Shown: positions 8,445 through 17,122, counted from the stretch's first letter. The stretch is DNA of 47,409 bases from Nitrospirota bacterium (GCA_023476565.1 JAMCVZ010000072.1:1-47409), one strand, 5' to 3'. The notes: a model not told the origin generated them from the letters alone. Program-made: numbers and translations.

Positions 8445-9205
8445 GCCGCCACCTCCTCCGGTTTTAGTACGCGCATTTTTACAAGCAGGTCAGGCCGCTT
8501 CTTATAGAGAAGGACCACCATGCCTGCAGTCATCGCCCCTTCAAGGATACCCAGAGGCAGTTGTGTCGGGATGAAGGCGATGAGTATTTTCCAGAAAAGG
8601 GGCATAAAGGGAGAGTCTCCTTTTATGCCGGATGCAAGCTCCACCGATGTTGTAATGTATGTTGCCCAGTCAGCAAGCAACCCTGCCATGAAGCCCGCGA
8701 TCGGTATATTTATTTTTATTGCCCGCAATGCCCTGAAAGTCAGGAATCCCGCCAAGGAGCCCATAATGCCCATTGATACTATATCCGCTCCCCATGTGCT
8801 GAGCCCGCCGTGGGCAAGGAAGAGCGCCTGGATAAGCAGGGCCACGGCGGTAATCAGTATGCTGATGGTCGGGCCGAGAAGTATCCCGGACATCCCTGTT
8901 CCGCATGGATGGGAGCAGGTGCCTGCCGTAGGCACGGGTATGGGCATGCACGAAATGATGAATACAACAGCGGCCATCAGTCCGACAAGAGGCTTGAATG
9001 AGAGGTCGGTATTTGAAAGCTTCTTTAACCTATGCAATCCAACAGCGACAAACGGCGCTGCAACGACAAACCACAACGCCGCCCAATTCCACGGCAATAT
9101 CCCCTCCGAGATATGCATGGCATAAGCGTTGCCGGTGAACAAAAAGCATCCAAACAGCACGGGAATAAAGACCTGAATTCTTATTTTTAAATTTTGAATT
9201 TTCAT
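8441..9205 (-). CDS. cbiM: cobalt ECF transporter substrate-binding subunit CbiM
   Basis: A 254-aa membrane protein with a cleavable leader ending NAYA, followed by MHISEGILPWNW. In CbiM/NikM the Met-His N-terminus after processing is a metal ligand. About seven hydrophobic segments follow, plus the conserved PVPTAGTCSHPCGTGM block. A good ribosome-binding site (AGGAGG, 5-nt spacing) supports the start at 9205. The first 11 residues (MKIQNLKIRIQ) derive from a heptamer array. It follows the outer-membrane protein gene by 9 bp. Confidence 0.93.
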   Translation of the reverse strand: MKIQNLKIRIQVFIPVLFGCFLFTGNAYAMHISEGILPWNWAALWFVVAAPFVAVGLHRLKKLSNTDLSFKPLVGLMAAVVFIISCMPIPVPTAGTCSHPCGTGMSGILLGPTISILITAVALLIQALFLAHGGLSTWGADIVSMGIMGSLAGFLTFRALRAIKINIPIAGFMAGLLADWATYITTSVELASGIKGDSPFMPLFWKILIAFIPTQLPLGILEGAMTAGMVVLLYKKRPDLLVKMRVLKPEEVAA

Positions 9206-9214
9206 TTTTGCCTC

Positions 9215-9961
9215 CTAAAACCTGTACGTTAGCCCTGCGAGCAGGGAGTAGTCCGTCTCGGCCTTGTTGAGCCCGGCTTTAACTCCGGCGTCGATATCCA
9301 ACTGTTCATTAAGAGAATAGATAAAACCTCCGAGGATGAACGCAGGATGGGTAGTTGTTTCCTCCCCGGGATTTCTCTCAACACCGATATTTACAACTGC
9401 CTTAAGGTCTTTCGCAACCCCTGTCTCTCCTGCAAGGGAGGCATGCCAGATGTCTTTTCTTTGATTGAGCTTGTTTTCATTCCTTCTATATCCAAGGTTA
9501 AGATGGAATGCCCATGGCTTCATTTCCCTTGTGGTAATGAAATACAGGCCGTATGTTGTCCTTCCGGCGCCCAGTCCTCTTTCATCGTCACCTGTGGGAA
9601 GGGTAATGCCCGGCTTTAATGCAAAACTAAGGCCGTCTTTTTCATAAAAGCGCCATTTCAAATCAATGGACACATCCGAGATCCCGTCATGTCTTGCTGT
9701 GCTCTCTGAATCCCTTATTCTTATATACTGATAGGGGATGCCGAGGACCACATCGATATTGTCTACTATCCCGTAGGTCAGCGCTGTCGCAATATTGGTC
9801 GTGCTCTCTACGATCCCGTTTTCATTTTCATGCCCGTACTCTCCATTAAGTTCGAGCTGACATTTTCCCTTGCCCTGTGTGCCTGTGTCGTCTGTGATAA
9901 GCGGATGGGCTGCAAAAGCCAATCCTGACCACAACAATACAACAATAGTTTTTTTAAACAT
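9215..9961 (-). CDS. outer-membrane beta-barrel protein, candidate cobalt or corrinoid channel
   Basis: A 248-aa precursor with signal peptide MFKKTIVVLLWSGLAFAA, then HPLITDDTGTQGKGKCQLEL, alternating hydrophobic strands and a terminal TYRF. It ends in Phe, as barrel proteins recognised by BamA do. It resembles the Phenol_MetA_deg/transporter family. I took the ATG at 9961 because AGGAG lies just upstream. It is the first gene behind the mid-operon cobalamin riboswitch and directly precedes cbiM. Passage of cobalt through the outer membrane is therefore a reasonable but unproven role. Confidence 0.75.
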   Translation of the reverse strand: MFKKTIVVLLWSGLAFAAHPLITDDTGTQGKGKCQLELNGEYGHENENGIVESTTNIATALTYGIVDNIDVVLGIPYQYIRIRDSESTARHDGISDVSIDLKWRFYEKDGLSFALKPGITLPTGDDERGLGAGRTTYGLYFITTREMKPWAFHLNLGYRRNENKLNQRKDIWHASLAGETGVAKDLKAVVNIGVERNPGEETTTHPAFILGGFIYSLNEQLDIDAGVKAGLNKAETDYSLLAGLTYRF

Positions 9962-9985
9962 CTTTTCTCCTTTCATCGAGGTTTT

Positions 9986-10140
9986 GGGAATGAGAGGTCT
10001 TCCGGCTCAGGGCTCCCTACTCACCCGCCTTCCCATCCGCCTAATGCGAACAGTGGCTATTAACTTGGGGCTTTCGTTCCTTTCACGGCTGCGAGACAGC
10101 AGGGGATTTTCACCCCTTTCCGCTTCTTCATTCCCCGGAT
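9986..10140 (-). promoter_or_regulatory. mid-operon cobalamin riboswitch
   Basis: Read on the minus strand this has the cobalamin aptamer landmarks in order: GGTGAAAATCCCC, the conserved GCCACTG, GGATGGGAAGGCGGG (B12 box) and GAGCCGGAAGACC with its closing stem. It begins about 36 nt after the cbiX-cbiC stop, leaving no room for a clear promoter. It ends about 13 nt before the ribosome-binding site of the outer-membrane protein gene. No T-run hairpin follows, so control of translation, or of read-through from the upstream genes, is the likely mechanism. Confidence 0.92.
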
Positions 10141-10175
10141 TTTTTGCGCTTCACGAATTCTCCGGCTTTGCTATC

Positions 10176-11189
10176 TCATTTCTTATCACCTCCTCCCGCC
10201 ATCTTTAATAACGCATTGACAATCGCCACCGCCACAGGAGTGCCGCCCTTTCTGCTTAAATTCGTAATAAAGGGAAAGCTCTGTGCTGCAAGCATAACCT
10301 TCGACTCGTATGCCTTGACGAACCCGACAGGAACCCCGACGACCAGGGGACTGCTGTGGGCAGCAGATGAAGAGTGGTTGGTATTCTTAAGCACCTCGAT
10401 AGCCTTTAAGAGCGCTGTCGGCGCATTCCCTATGGCTATAATGCCTGTAGTGCTGTCGCTGAGCCCCCTCTCAATGGCTATCTCTGCACGGGTCTTCCCT
10501 GTCTCTCCGGAGGTCCGTATAACGTCTTCATCGGAGATGGCGCAGACGACTTTTCCACCCCACCGCTCAAGCCATCTTTTATTTATCCCTGTTTTCACCA
10601 TCTCGATATCGGTGAGGATCGTTTTCCCTGCCTTGATGGCGTTGAGACCCGTTGTAATGGCATCCCGGTGAAAGACGAGCGTTTTCTTGAATTCAAAGTC
10701 AGCGGTGGCATGGATGACCCGCTTTATTATCGGCCACTGTTCGACAGGTATGGCGCTGAAGTCAGTCTCTTCGGATATTATTTCAAAGCTCCTCTTCTCG
10801 ATGTCCTCCGGAACGAGCTTGTCAGCGCTGTCTATCCTTTCCATCACAATTTGGACCAGCTTTTCGTGAATGCCGATGGGCTCGGTATAGATAAATTTCA
10901 CATCCGGGTAGAGGCCTTCAGCCTCCTTTATCATCCCGGGAATATCTTTTGTCACATGCATTCCCGCGCTTAAGAAAAACGGATGGAGGATTATCTTTTT
11001 CGCCCCGCCCCGGGCGCATTCTTCTATGGCGCCCATGATATCAGGCTCTGCAAACTGCAGGTACGCGACTTTTACGCAATCGCCCGTGCACCCCGCATGA
11101 AGCATGCTGTGCAGCATCTTTCCCATAAGCTCAAGCTTGTTGGCATCTTTTTTCGGGCTGCCGTGCCCGATGAGTATTATGCTCTCCAT
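10176..11189 (-). CDS. cbiXC: sirohydrochlorin cobaltochelatase / cobalt-precorrin-8 methylmutase fusion
   Basis: A 337-aa two-domain protein. Residues 1-125 are a short CbiX: SIILIGHGSPKKD with the catalytic His, and LHPFFLSAGMHVTKDIP with the second. Residues 135-335 are CbiC/CobH: FHRDAITTGLNAIKAG with the catalytic His, IAIGNAPTAL and VGVPVGFVKAYESK. It joins the first committed step (cobalt insertion) to a late step (methyl migration from C11 to C12). It overlaps cbiA as TAATG. Confidence 0.93.
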   Translation of the reverse strand: MESIILIGHGSPKKDANKLELMGKMLHSMLHAGCTGDCVKVAYLQFAEPDIMGAIEECARGGAKKIILHPFFLSAGMHVTKDIPGMIKEAEGLYPDVKFIYTEPIGIHEKLVQIVMERIDSADKLVPEDIEKRSFEIISEETDFSAIPVEQWPIIKRVIHATADFEFKKTLVFHRDAITTGLNAIKAGKTILTDIEMVKTGINKRWLERWGGKVVCAISDEDVIRTSGETGKTRAEIAIERGLSDSTTGIIAIGNAPTALLKAIEVLKNTNHSSSAAHSSPLVVGVPVGFVKAYESKVMLAAQSFPFITNLSRKGGTPVAVAIVNALLKMAGGGDKK

Positions 11190-12700
11190 TACCTCTCCTT
11201 GATAAAGTTTAAAAAATTATCAGCAATGCAGGGATTGCTCCCAAAGTGGATATGGATATAACTTGCAAGAGTCCTCTTTATGCTGTAGCCCTCATCCTGA
11301 AGCTCCTGTCCAGTACTATCAAGTAACGAGTAACACAAAGTTAAAGACCGTGATGCGTAATGCGTGATGCGTGATGCGTCCAAGGACTCGTTGTCTTTAT
11401 CCGTTAACTCATTACCCATTACGCTTGACGCATCACGGTCTTCTATGATTTCCGAATAGTGGAACTCGTGCCCCCTGCATACGCCGCCCTTTCTCCCCGT
11501 GATGCAATCCTCTTTCAGGACGATCTCTCTATAGCCGAGATGCGCTCTTCCCTTCCTCATCTGTGTCTCAAACGGGAATGCCCCGGCCATTCTGAAGAAG
11601 CCGCCCTCGAAATCGTGAATGCCTTGCGACAGATACATCAACCCCCCGCATTCGGCATAGAGCGGCTTGCCGGAGCAGGCCCACTCTCTGACCGACTCGA
11701 GCATCGAGGTATTCCGGGATAACTCATCCGTGTGGAGCTCCGGGTACCCCCCGCCGATGTAGACGGCATCAGCCTCACCGGGAATGCGTTTGTCGGATAG
11801 GGGACTGAATTTGATAATTTCAGCCCCCGCATCCCTGAGCATGTCCAGGTTGTCCTCATAATAGAAGCAAAATGCCTTATCGTAGGCGACGGCAATCCTT
11901 AACAGTCGGCGGTCGGCAGTCGATAATCCGTAGTCTTTATTCCGCCTTTCTTGACTGGAGCGCGGGGACCGGGGACTGTCGACGGTCTCTCTTATCTGCT
12001 CGATATCTATATGCTCTGTAACCGCATCGGCAAGCCTTTCTAAATTCTCTCCGGAGATCGGGTTCTCCTCGGCAGCGATGAGCCCGAGGTGCCTGTGCGG
12101 GATCTCAAAATCCAGGCTTCTCGGCAGGTATCCTAAAACAGGTATATCACGGATGCTGCTTTTAAGTCTTTTATAATGGTTGTCCGAGGCCACGCGGTTG
12201 AAGATAACGCCGGCCCAATTAAGTGACGAGTCTGAAGGCAGTGACGAGTGACAAGTAGCGAGTGACAAGTCTTCTGTGTCTTTTTTATCTTTTAACTCGT
12301 TACTATATTCAATAAATCCCTTCACCACCGCCCCTGCGCTTTCGGCCATGCCGTATGCATCTACAACGAGGATAACGGGCAGCCCGAGCAGGAGGGCCAG
12401 ATGGGCTGTGCTGAAGGCCCCGTCATGCATGCCCATTACCCCCTCGACAACCGCAATGTCAGCGTCCGCGGTATATCTCTGGAAGCAGCCGGTCACATTG
12501 TCCTTTCCGCACATCCAGATATCGAGGTTCCTGGACGGCCTTCCGGTAATGAGCCGGTGAATGCCGGAGTCTATGAAATCAGGCCCTGCCTTGAATGACT
12601 GGACTTCCAGCCCTTTTCTCTTTAACGCCGCAAGCAGGCCGATAGTTACGGTCGTCTTGCCGCAGCCGCTGTGCGTACCGGCTATTATTACGCCATGCAT
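11189..12700 (-). CDS. cbiA: cobyrinate a,c-diamide synthase
   Basis: A 503-aa glutamine-dependent amidase. An N-terminal P-loop domain has GTHSGCGKT at residues 8-16, and a C-terminal class I glutaminase domain has AECGGLMYL with the nucleophilic Cys. It amidates carboxylates a and c of cobyrinate. I use the ATG at 12700, in an overlap with the cobD end. The normal length is near 450-460 aa. The excess lies in three in-frame repeat-derived insertions at residues of about 130-159, 237-267 and 420-460, all outside the catalytic motifs. Confidence 0.93.
   Translation of the reverse strand: MHGVIIAGTHSGCGKTTVTIGLLAALKRKGLEVQSFKAGPDFIDSGIHRLITGRPSRNLDIWMCGKDNVTGCFQRYTADADIAVVEGVMGMHDGAFSTAHLALLLGLPVILVVDAYGMAESAGAVVKGFIEYSNELKDKKDTEDLSLATCHSSLPSDSSLNWAGVIFNRVASDNHYKRLKSSIRDIPVLGYLPRSLDFEIPHRHLGLIAAEENPISGENLERLADAVTEHIDIEQIRETVDSPRSPRSSQERRNKDYGLSTADRRLLRIAVAYDKAFCFYYEDNLDMLRDAGAEIIKFSPLSDKRIPGEADAVYIGGGYPELHTDELSRNTSMLESVREWACSGKPLYAECGGLMYLSQGIHDFEGGFFRMAGAFPFETQMRKGRAHLGYREIVLKEDCITGRKGGVCRGHEFHYSEIIEDRDASSVMGNELTDKDNESLDASRITHYASRSLTLCYSLLDSTGQELQDEGYSIKRTLASYIHIHFGSNPCIADNFLNFIKER
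11343..11442. repeat. in-frame palindromic heptamer element in cbiA (third insertion)
   Basis: Perfect 15-nt inverted arms, AAGACCGTGATGCGT at 11344-11358 and its complement at 11428-11442. The left side continues as GTRATGC heptamers (GTGATGC, GTAATGC, GTGATGC, GTGATGC). The right side has TTAACTC, ATTACCC and ATTACGC units. The element is entirely open in the cbiA frame. Confidence 0.85.
11900..11990. repeat. heptamer arrays in cbiA (second insertion)
   Basis: AGTCGGC, GGTCGGC, AGTCGAT units on one side and GGGGACCGGGGACTGTC on the other, about 40 bp apart. It is read in frame as a Ser/Arg-rich segment (DSPRSPRSSQERR) between the two CbiA domains. Confidence 0.65.
12222..12310. repeat. heptamer arrays in cbiA (first insertion)
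   Basis: A five-unit array AGTGACG, AGTGACA, AGTAGCG, AGTGACA, AGT, with an inverted companion AACTCGTTACT at its far side. It encodes LSLATCHSSLPSDSS plus flanking Asp/Lys residues within the P-loop domain. Confidence 0.75.
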
Positions 12701-13788
12701 AAATTCGCGAGCTCCTGAAGCAAACACATATTATCCTTGTTGGCTTTCACTGCCACCCTGATGAACGTCTCATTAAGGCCTTTGAAATTGGAGCAGTCCC
12801 TTACCATTATTCCTCTATTCCTGAGCGCAGCGACCATTTCCTGTGCGTTATTCAGCTTAATCAAGTAGTAGTTGACCGCGGACGGGAAGTAGTCGATGCC
12901 CAGGAGCCTGAACCCGTCCTCAAGGGTCTTTTTCTCATTTCTTATGACCTTGAAGGTCTCGTCCCTGTATGCGCTGTCATTAAGGGCCGCAATTCCCGCT
13001 GTTTGCGCAAGCGTATTCACTGTCCATGGTTCGCGGTGTTCCTTTATGATATCGAGGAGCGTGAGCGGTATGACGCCGTAACCGATCCTGAGTCCTGAAA
13101 GCGCATAAAACTTTGTCAAGGATCTCAATACGACGAGATAGGGGTTGTTCTCAACCTCCCTGACGATCGAATCTTCGGGCGTGAAATCGATAAACGCCTC
13201 ATCGACGACAAGGTAGCATTTAAGGCTCTTCGCAGCCTCTGCTATTTTCAGCAAATCTTCTCTCTTGAGCAGGCTGCCTGTGGGATTATTGGGATTGCAT
13301 ATAAATGCCATATCGATCGATGTCGTTAATGAGGATTTGTACGATGCCGGAGAGACGCCCCCGGCCATTGCGGAAATAAACTCGCCGGGATCGAGCGCGA
13401 AGCCGTCTTTCTCATAGAGGGGGAAATGAATAATTTTCTTCCGGCTATAGACAGCCCTCTCATATTCGGAAAACGTCGGGGCGGGTATAAGCACCCTTTC
13501 GGGCTTCAGGGCCCGTGCAACGAGATAGATGAGCTCGGTGCTGCCGTTGCCGCAGATGATCGATTGGGGATTTATGATGAGGTCCTTCGCGATCCATAAT
13601 CTGAGCTGCTTTGTGTCGGGGTCCGGATAGTTGCAGAGATATTTCACGGTATCCCTTATCTCCGAGACAACACTTTTGGGGACCCCGAGCGGGTTGATCG
13701 ATGCGCTGAAATCCAGTATTTCGCCTTCATCCACCCCGAGCTTTTCCGCAAGCCTGTATAAGTTCCCGCCATGAGCTTCCCGAATCAT
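12688..13788 (-). CDS. cobD: threonine-phosphate decarboxylase CobD-type aminotransferase-fold enzyme
   Basis: A 366-aa PLP enzyme of the HisC-like fold: EAHGGNLYRLAEKLG N-terminus, DFSASINPLG, CNPNNPTG, VVDEAFIDF, and SLTKFYALSGLRIG containing the PLP lysine. It resembles Salmonella CobD (L-threonine-O-3-phosphate decarboxylase), which makes aminopropanol phosphate for the nucleotide loop. Its position between cbiB and cbiA supports this over histidinol-phosphate aminotransferase. It overlaps cbiB by ATGA and cbiA by 13 bp. Confidence 0.9.
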   Translation of the reverse strand: MIREAHGGNLYRLAEKLGVDEGEILDFSASINPLGVPKSVVSEIRDTVKYLCNYPDPDTKQLRLWIAKDLIINPQSIICGNGSTELIYLVARALKPERVLIPAPTFSEYERAVYSRKKIIHFPLYEKDGFALDPGEFISAMAGGVSPASYKSSLTTSIDMAFICNPNNPTGSLLKREDLLKIAEAAKSLKCYLVVDEAFIDFTPEDSIVREVENNPYLVVLRSLTKFYALSGLRIGYGVIPLTLLDIIKEHREPWTVNTLAQTAGIAALNDSAYRDETFKVIRNEKKTLEDGFRLLGIDYFPSAVNYYLIKLNNAQEMVAALRNRGIMVRDCSNFKGLNETFIRVAVKANKDNMCLLQELANLCMA

Positions 13789-14825
13789 GCCGGCCCCCTC
13801 AGCGATAAAATTAATAATGCAATACTGATTCCTAAAAGAGACGTAATCTTTACTATGCTTATTGCATCTTTGGATGCGATCAGGTAATTATCCGCGCTGC
13901 CCCCTGTTTTTGAATCCCCGATAAAGGGCTTGTTTACCGGAATGCCTCCATAGGTCGACGGCCCCCCCATTCTGATCCCGAGCGCGCCTGCCATGGCGGC
14001 TTCGGGTATGCCGCTGTTGGGGCTTGTATGTTTTCTGCCGTCACGCGCCATAACAGCAAGAGAGGAACGGGTCGCTGCTATAGGATTGCCGCTGCCTGTG
14101 AACAGGGCGAGAAAAAAAACGGAGACCGCAATGAGAAGGCCGGTGATCCGTGCGGGGATGTAGTTCGCGATATCGTCAAGCCGTGCTGCTGCCCACCCGA
14201 AGTATCTGTATGTATCGTTCTTGTAGCCGACCATTGAGTCCAGCGTGTTGATCGCCTTGTATGTCATGGCAAGAGGGAGCCCGCCGGTTGCCAGATAGAA
14301 TACGGGGGCTATAATGCCGTCCGAAAGGTTTTCGGCAAGGGTTTCCGTTGTGGCCCTCAGGATATCCTCATAAGAGAGGTTGTTGGTATCGCGGCCTACT
14401 AGCATGCTCAGCTTATGCCTGGCCTCTTCAATGCTTTTTCCCCTGACCGCCCGGATCACGAGCCGTGCGGAACCGATGAGCTCATGTACCGCGATGGTTG
14501 TTGAGGTCAGATAGATAAGCGCTACTGTCCCGAAGAGCGCTGCGACCGGGTTGGAGAACATGCCCGGCAGCCCGCATATGAGCGCGGTAATGAGAAAGGC
14601 CGGAATGGTGATAAACAGCACCAGGAGACCCCCCGCCAGTTTTTCCCGGGAAGGGGTTTTGAAAAAAGCTCTGAGCATCCTCTCCGTTGCGCTTATGGCG
14701 CTGCCGATAAGCCTTACCGGGTGGGGCAGCCATCGGGGATCGCCTATGGCGAGGTCCACCAGGAACGCAAGTCCCAGTATATAAGGATGGAGAACGCAGG
14801 TTGAGTAAGGGGACGGGAATGTCAT
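13785..14825 (-). CDS. cbiB: adenosylcobinamide-phosphate synthase
   Basis: A 346-aa integral membrane protein, CbiB/CobD family: FLVDLAIGDPRWLPHPVRLIG at the N-terminus, RDTNNLSYEDILRATTETLAENLSDG, and SPNSGIPEAAMAGALG. It joins the aminopropanol (phosphate) arm to adenosylcobyric acid at the membrane. It overlaps cbiP and cobD by ATGA on each side, so the three are translationally coupled. Confidence 0.94.
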   Translation of the reverse strand: MTFPSPYSTCVLHPYILGLAFLVDLAIGDPRWLPHPVRLIGSAISATERMLRAFFKTPSREKLAGGLLVLFITIPAFLITALICGLPGMFSNPVAALFGTVALIYLTSTTIAVHELIGSARLVIRAVRGKSIEEARHKLSMLVGRDTNNLSYEDILRATTETLAENLSDGIIAPVFYLATGGLPLAMTYKAINTLDSMVGYKNDTYRYFGWAAARLDDIANYIPARITGLLIAVSVFFLALFTGSGNPIAATRSSLAVMARDGRKHTSPNSGIPEAAMAGALGIRMGGPSTYGGIPVNKPFIGDSKTGGSADNYLIASKDAISIVKITSLLGISIALLILSLRGPA

Positions 14826-16354
14826 AGCTTTACCTCCCTCTTTACGAAATCCATGTCTACGTTCTCCCTCACCATGCGTGCGAGATTATCGAGCGCCTTC
14901 TCTTTCAAATCGGAATATGAGCAGGAGCTGTCAATGCTGCGCAGCCCTTTTTGCTCCCGGATGTTGTTTAAAACATCCCTTCTGAACAGGTCGTTATCGA
15001 AAAGACCGTGGATATAAGTGCCCCAGCAGTTTCTATTTCGTGAGCCGTCAAGGGTCCCTGAGCTGACGTGATGGGGATCATCCGTCCGTTTCACCCTGAA
15101 GAGACCTGTGTCTCCCCTGGTTTCACCCATATGGATTTCATAGCCTTTAAGGGGCGCTTCAGTGCCGGATTTTCCCTGGGTCATTTCCGCTTCGACCCGG
15201 CATGTTGTTTTTGTTCTCTCGAAAGTTGTCTCTACATTCAGCAGTCCTATGCCGTCAATATCTTTGCAGGAGCTTTCAACACAGTTGGGATCGAAGAGCT
15301 TCTTGCCCAGCATCTGGTACCCGCCGCATACCCCGATTATCTGGATGCCTTTTGCATATGCCCGCTTTATGCTCTCCTCGAGTCCCTGTTCCCTCAGGCT
15401 CATGAGGTCTTTTACGGTGTTTTTCGAGCCGGGGATGATGACAATATCTGCATTCTCAATATCGGCCGGGTTGCTGGAGTAGAGGAGCTCAACGTCAGGC
15501 TCGCAGATAAACGGATCAAAATCGGTGAAATTGGAAATGTATTTCAGCCTGGCGACGACAATCTTTATTGCCCCTGGTTTTGATTTGCCGGGGGGGGCCT
15601 GAGTTTTGAACCGGGGGTTTTTATAGAGTGCAAGACCATCTTCCTCAGGCAGGCCGATATCGTGCACATAGGGCAGTACGCCTATTACCGGCCTGCCGGT
15701 CTTGTGCCCTATCATGTCAAGTCCCGGTCTGAGGATGGCGATGTCCCCCCGGAATTTATTGATGATGAATGCCTTGATATACCTGCTGTCCCTGCCGAGG
15801 AGCTTGATCGTCCCGTAAAGCGAGGCGAAGACCCCTCCCTTATCTATGTCGCCGATAAGGATTACCGGCGCTTGCGCATGTTTTGCAACAGCCATGTTTA
15901 CAATATCCACATCCATGAGATTTATCTCTGCGGGGCTCCCCGCCCCTTCGATCACTATCAGGTCATGCTTCCGGGAAAGCCTTCTGTACGATGCTTTTAC
16001 GGCTTTCCAGGCTTCCTTTCTGTACGCATAATATTCCTGTGCCCTCATGGTATCGTGGACCTTTCCGTGGATGATCACCTGAGAGCCTGTTTCCCCGGAT
16101 ACTTTGAGCAATATGGGATTCATATCTACGGTAGGCTCGACCCGTGCGGCTTCTGCCTGAAGTGCCTGCGCCCTGCCGATTTCCCCGCCTTCGATCGTTA
16201 TAAAGGAGTTCAGGGCCATATTCTGGGACTTGAACGGCGCTACATTTATGCCCATATCCCGGAAAATTCTGCAGAAGGCTGCGGTGACAAGACTTTTGCC
16301 CGCGCCTGAACCTGTCCCCTGTATCATCAATGCCTTAGTCAAAGGGCCTCCCAT
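14822..16354 (-). CDS. cbiP: cobyric acid synthase
   Basis: A CobQ/CbiP-type amidase of about 510 aa: P-loop GTGSGAGKS near the N-terminus, IVIEGAGSPAEINL, DIDKGGVFAS, and a C-terminal glutaminase domain with GVCGGYQMLG. It amidates carboxylates b, d, e and g. Start choice is uncertain: a TTG at 16372, the ATG at 16354 (used here), a TTG at 16342 behind GGGAGG, or a later ATG next to the P-loop are all possible. It overlaps cbiB by ATGA. Confidence 0.93.
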   Translation of the reverse strand: MGGPLTKALMIQGTGSGAGKSLVTAAFCRIFRDMGINVAPFKSQNMALNSFITIEGGEIGRAQALQAEAARVEPTVDMNPILLKVSGETGSQVIIHGKVHDTMRAQEYYAYRKEAWKAVKASYRRLSRKHDLIVIEGAGSPAEINLMDVDIVNMAVAKHAQAPVILIGDIDKGGVFASLYGTIKLLGRDSRYIKAFIINKFRGDIAILRPGLDMIGHKTGRPVIGVLPYVHDIGLPEEDGLALYKNPRFKTQAPPGKSKPGAIKIVVARLKYISNFTDFDPFICEPDVELLYSSNPADIENADIVIIPGSKNTVKDLMSLREQGLEESIKRAYAKGIQIIGVCGGYQMLGKKLFDPNCVESSCKDIDGIGLLNVETTFERTKTTCRVEAEMTQGKSGTEAPLKGYEIHMGETRGDTGLFRVKRTDDPHHVSSGTLDGSRNRNCWGTYIHGLFDNDLFRRDVLNNIREQKGLRSIDSSCSYSDLKEKALDNLARMVRENVDMDFVKREVKL

Positions 16355-16393
16355 CCGCTTTTCTATCTTCAAGGAGCGCTCTTAAATAATATC

Positions 16394-17122
16394 TCACTTT
16401 TTATCTCCGTAATAATCCGGGGTTAAATTCAACCCTTTCACTACCGGGTATTTCTCCCAGAATTCTATGATGTTGACAGAGGCAAAACTCTGCTCTATCC
16501 TGAAGATGTTTTCGAGGGGGATCCCCATAATATGGCAGAGGATTATCCGGTTGATGCCGCCATGTGCGACAATCGCTATGTTTTCGCCGTTATGTCCGGC
16601 CAGTATGCTTTTCAGGGAATTGATGACCCTCTCTTTTACCTCGATGGTGTTCTCCCCGTTTATAGGGCTGTACTTGAGCGGATTGTCCGCCCATGCCTCG
16701 AATTCGACAGGATACTTCTCTTTTATTTCGGTAAACGACATGCCTTCCCATATGCCGAAGCTCCTCTCCCTCAGGTCGGGGGTGACAATGGGCTCCAAAC
16801 CGTAGGGGGCGGCGATTATCTCGGCGCTCTTTACAGCCCTGGTGAGGTTGGAACAGTAGACAGCAGCAAGCGCTTTCCCGGAATCTGCCGGCATCGTATC
16901 GCTGACAGCGGGCTGCTGCGAATCCGTACCGTGGATATCTTTTAAATAGCCCAGGTATTTTGAAGCGGCCGCATGTCTGATCTCTTTGACCAGAAATCCG
17001 GCTGCTCTTGTGATCTGCTCGATTCCCCTTGCGGACAGGGGAACATCAATGCTTCCCTTGTAGCATTTTGTTCCGCTCCCCTCGGTTTCCCCGTGCCGGA
17101 TCAGATAAAGTGTTGTAACCAT
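16394..17122 (-). CDS. cobC: alpha-ribazole phosphatase, histidine phosphatase family
   Basis: A 242-aa phosphoglycerate-mutase-like phosphatase with the RHGET motif (His10 phosphorylated) and AHGG near residue 187. CobC removes the 5'-phosphate of alpha-ribazole-P or adenosylcobalamin-P. It is about 30-40 residues longer than usual. The extra segment at residues 53-82 (YLGYLKDIHGTDSQQ and onwards) separates two conserved blocks and may be another in-frame insertion, though the 7-bp period is not clear. It overlaps cobS by 22 bp. Confidence 0.9.
   Translation of the reverse strand: MVTTLYLIRHGETEGSGTKCYKGSIDVPLSARGIEQITRAAGFLVKEIRHAAASKYLGYLKDIHGTDSQQPAVSDTMPADSGKALAAVYCSNLTRAVKSAEIIAAPYGLEPIVTPDLRERSFGIWEGMSFTEIKEKYPVEFEAWADNPLKYSPINGENTIEVKERVINSLKSILAGHNGENIAIVAHGGINRIILCHIMGIPLENIFRIEQSFASVNIIEFWEKYPVVKGLNLTPDYYGDKK

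Noticed and set aside
4197-12310. CRISPR arrays
   Set aside because: Repeats have 7-bp units without unique spacers, are inside open coding frames, and no cas gene is present.
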